Source: an uncultured Paracoccus sp.
GTDB taxonomy: Bacteria; Pseudomonadota; Alphaproteobacteria; Rhodobacterales; Rhodobacteraceae
Assembly: GCF_937873615.1 (NCBI RefSeq)
Contig: NZ_CALMYP010000066.1
Span: 62,001 to 126,000 of the forward strand
DNA: 64,000 bases
Direction of reading: 5' to 3'
The translations under genes and the position numbers were made by a program. Positions 62,999 through 64,000 of the stretch are shown here, piece by piece. The notes beneath the pieces were generated by a model, which worked only from the letters and a program-made list of their open reading frames with translations, had not been told where the DNA came from and searched no databases. The first letter of the stretch is position 1. Each line of letters opens with the position of its first letter.

Positions 62999-63931
62999 TC
63001 AGGCCCCGTTCGGCAGCAATTCCATCTTGCGGGCGATCATTGCCACGGCCTCGTCCTGCAACCGCGCAAGCTCCGGGTCGGCCAGGAAGCGGTCGACATT
63101 GGCCCGCAGGCGCGCATGCCAAAGCGGATCGACCTCCAGCGCGACCTCCTGCCGGTTGGCGCGGCGCCAGAACTGCGAGCCGATCTGGTATTTCCCCGGC
63201 TTCGGATTGATGCCGAAGCCCCGTAGCGCCTTGATGGCGAAGGCCTGACGCGAGCGCAGCGCGTAATGGCGCATCTCAGCCGCCTCCCAGGAGAGGTGGT
63301 CGGTGCTGCCACGGATATAACGGCTCTTGCGGGGATGAAACATGGCCGCATTGGGCAGTTCCTCGCCCAGGCTGTTGCGCACGACAACCCCCTCGCGCTG
63401 CGGCATCTTCGGCATGTGATCGCTGAAAAAGCCGAACAGGTCCGGGCGGAACATGGTCTTGGAAAAGGTTTCCGGCTTCGACATCGTGGCCGAACCGAGC
63501 GGACATTGCTCCACCACCAGCCCGCCCGGCCAGGCATCAAGCCCGGTGCCGGCGAAGCGCCAGTCGAAGGCAACCGCATCGCAGGCCGGCAAGCCGGCGA
63601 CGAAACGACCGATATCGGGGTCGGGCATGTGCAGGTAAAGCAGTTCGTCCGCATCGCAATGCAACAACCAGTCGAGCCCATCGAGCTCACCCGAGGATTT
63701 CAGCATGGCCATGCCATGCTCCTGCGCGAAGCCCCCCTCGGGAACCTCGTTGCGCAGATGCGTGACCGGGGCGAGCGCGGCCAGCCGGTCGGCAATCAGG
63801 TCGGTGCCATCGTCGCAATCATTGGTCAGCACGATGGCCCGGTCGAAGCCGAGCGCCAGATAATGCGCGACCCATTCGACGAGGAAGGCCCCCTCGTTCT
63901 TCATACAGGCGGTAACGGCGAATTGCGGCAT
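62999..63931 (-). CDS. GT2-like glycosyltransferase (Glyco_tranf_2_4 type)
   Basis: 310 residues. The opening FAVTACMKNEGAFLVEWVAH and then IVLTNDCDDGTDLI, with LLHCDADELLYL carrying the Asp-rich metal site, are typical of the GT2-like group that modifies surface polysaccharides. MRHYALRSRQAFAIKALRG is a conserved C-terminal block. No membrane segment. Its ATG shares one base with the stop of the upstream gene at the window edge (TGATG), so the two are coupled and probably act together. Confidence 0.88.
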   Translation of the reverse strand: MPQFAVTACMKNEGAFLVEWVAHYLALGFDRAIVLTNDCDDGTDLIADRLAALAPVTHLRNEVPEGGFAQEHGMAMLKSSGELDGLDWLLHCDADELLYLHMPDPDIGRFVAGLPACDAVAFDWRFAGTGLDAWPGGLVVEQCPLGSATMSKPETFSKTMFRPDLFGFFSDHMPKMPQREGVVVRNSLGEELPNAAMFHPRKSRYIRGSTDHLSWEAAEMRHYALRSRQAFAIKALRGFGINPKPGKYQIGSQFWRRANRQEVALEVDPLWHARLRANVDRFLADPELARLQDEAVAMIARKMELLPNGA

Positions 63932-64000
63932 CAGGACGATTCAGCCATCTTGGATCGCAGCTCGGCTGCCCAAGGCGCATCCGCCGCGAAAAGGCCCGGG
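63931..64000 (-). CDS. C-terminal tail of a gene cut by the right window edge
   Basis: On the minus strand the last 22 codons of a frame are visible, reading PGLFAADAPWAAELRSKMAE and two serines before TGA at 63933-63931. The stop overlaps the start of the glycosyltransferase gene by one base. This strongly suggests a real coupled gene, probably another surface-sugar gene, but the fragment is too short to name. Confidence 0.6.
   Translation of the reverse strand, partial: PGLFAADAPWAAELRSKMAESS

Overview
This is a GC-rich, gene-dense chromosomal window with the character of the alphaproteobacterial family Rhodobacteraceae, most like Paracoccus. The evidence is gene content and order: rluD-rpoH, lgt followed by a MidA-type methyltransferase, a cytochrome c'/b561 pair, fabA-fabB-fabI, a DksA lacking most zinc cysteines, and an Anbu proteasome-like cluster. 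No rRNA operon, intact insertion sequence, prophage or CRISPR array is visible. Almost everything is housekeeping, packed so tightly that neighbouring genes often share start or stop bases.

Left part (1-16 kb): a methyltransferase fragment, lgt, a UbiK-like factor, a small membrane protein, rluD, rpoH and a membrane protein that looks like an M48 peptidase without its catalytic motif. Next come a lipoprotein transglycosylase coupled to a SUKH-like protein, then a four-gene unit: permuted ATP-grasp, alpha-E, transglutaminase-like protease and Anbu. mutS follows, divergent from a FosX-type fosfomycin hydrolase with its full active-site set. After a small lower-GC patch (about 13.36-14.33 kb) come mtaB and dapF.

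Middle (16-38 kb): tRNA-Lys and tRNA-Val, each with a recognisable promoter, then lon, then on the minus strand the transcription/translation block tuf ... tRNA-Trp ... secE-nusG-rplK-rplA ... rplJ-rplL-rpoB-rpoC. Two surface-polysaccharide-type genes interrupt this normally conserved block: a sulfotransferase-like gene before secE and a family-2 glycosyltransferase between rplA and rplJ. Both lie at transcription-unit boundaries that I can mark with promoters and a terminator. Directly after the secE stop codon, in the same frame, is a 34-codon stretch resembling the secE C-terminal membrane helix, apparently a decayed tandem duplication.

Right part (38-64 kb): DUF533 protein, cytochrome c' and b561, aroQ, a MoxR ATPase without its usual partner, dksA, a flavin monooxygenase, folB(fusion)-folP-glmM, a cell-wall hydrolase, a PPDK-like protein with an altered nucleotide-binding half, selD, an M3 peptidase, a membrane-anchored MoeB/ThiF protein, dut, infC (apparently starting with AUA), fabA-fabB-fabI, an alpha/beta hydrolase and a PhnA-type zinc-ribbon protein. 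The right end turns to surface-sugar genes: a frameshifted sulfotransferase, a glycosyltransferase and the tail of another gene.

All functions are inferred from motifs and context read by eye; no search was run. The least-understood coherent unit is the Anbu/ATP-grasp/alpha-E/transglutaminase cluster. The most unusual local structures are the secE tail duplication, the AUA start of infC and the paired insertions in the ribosomal-protein block.
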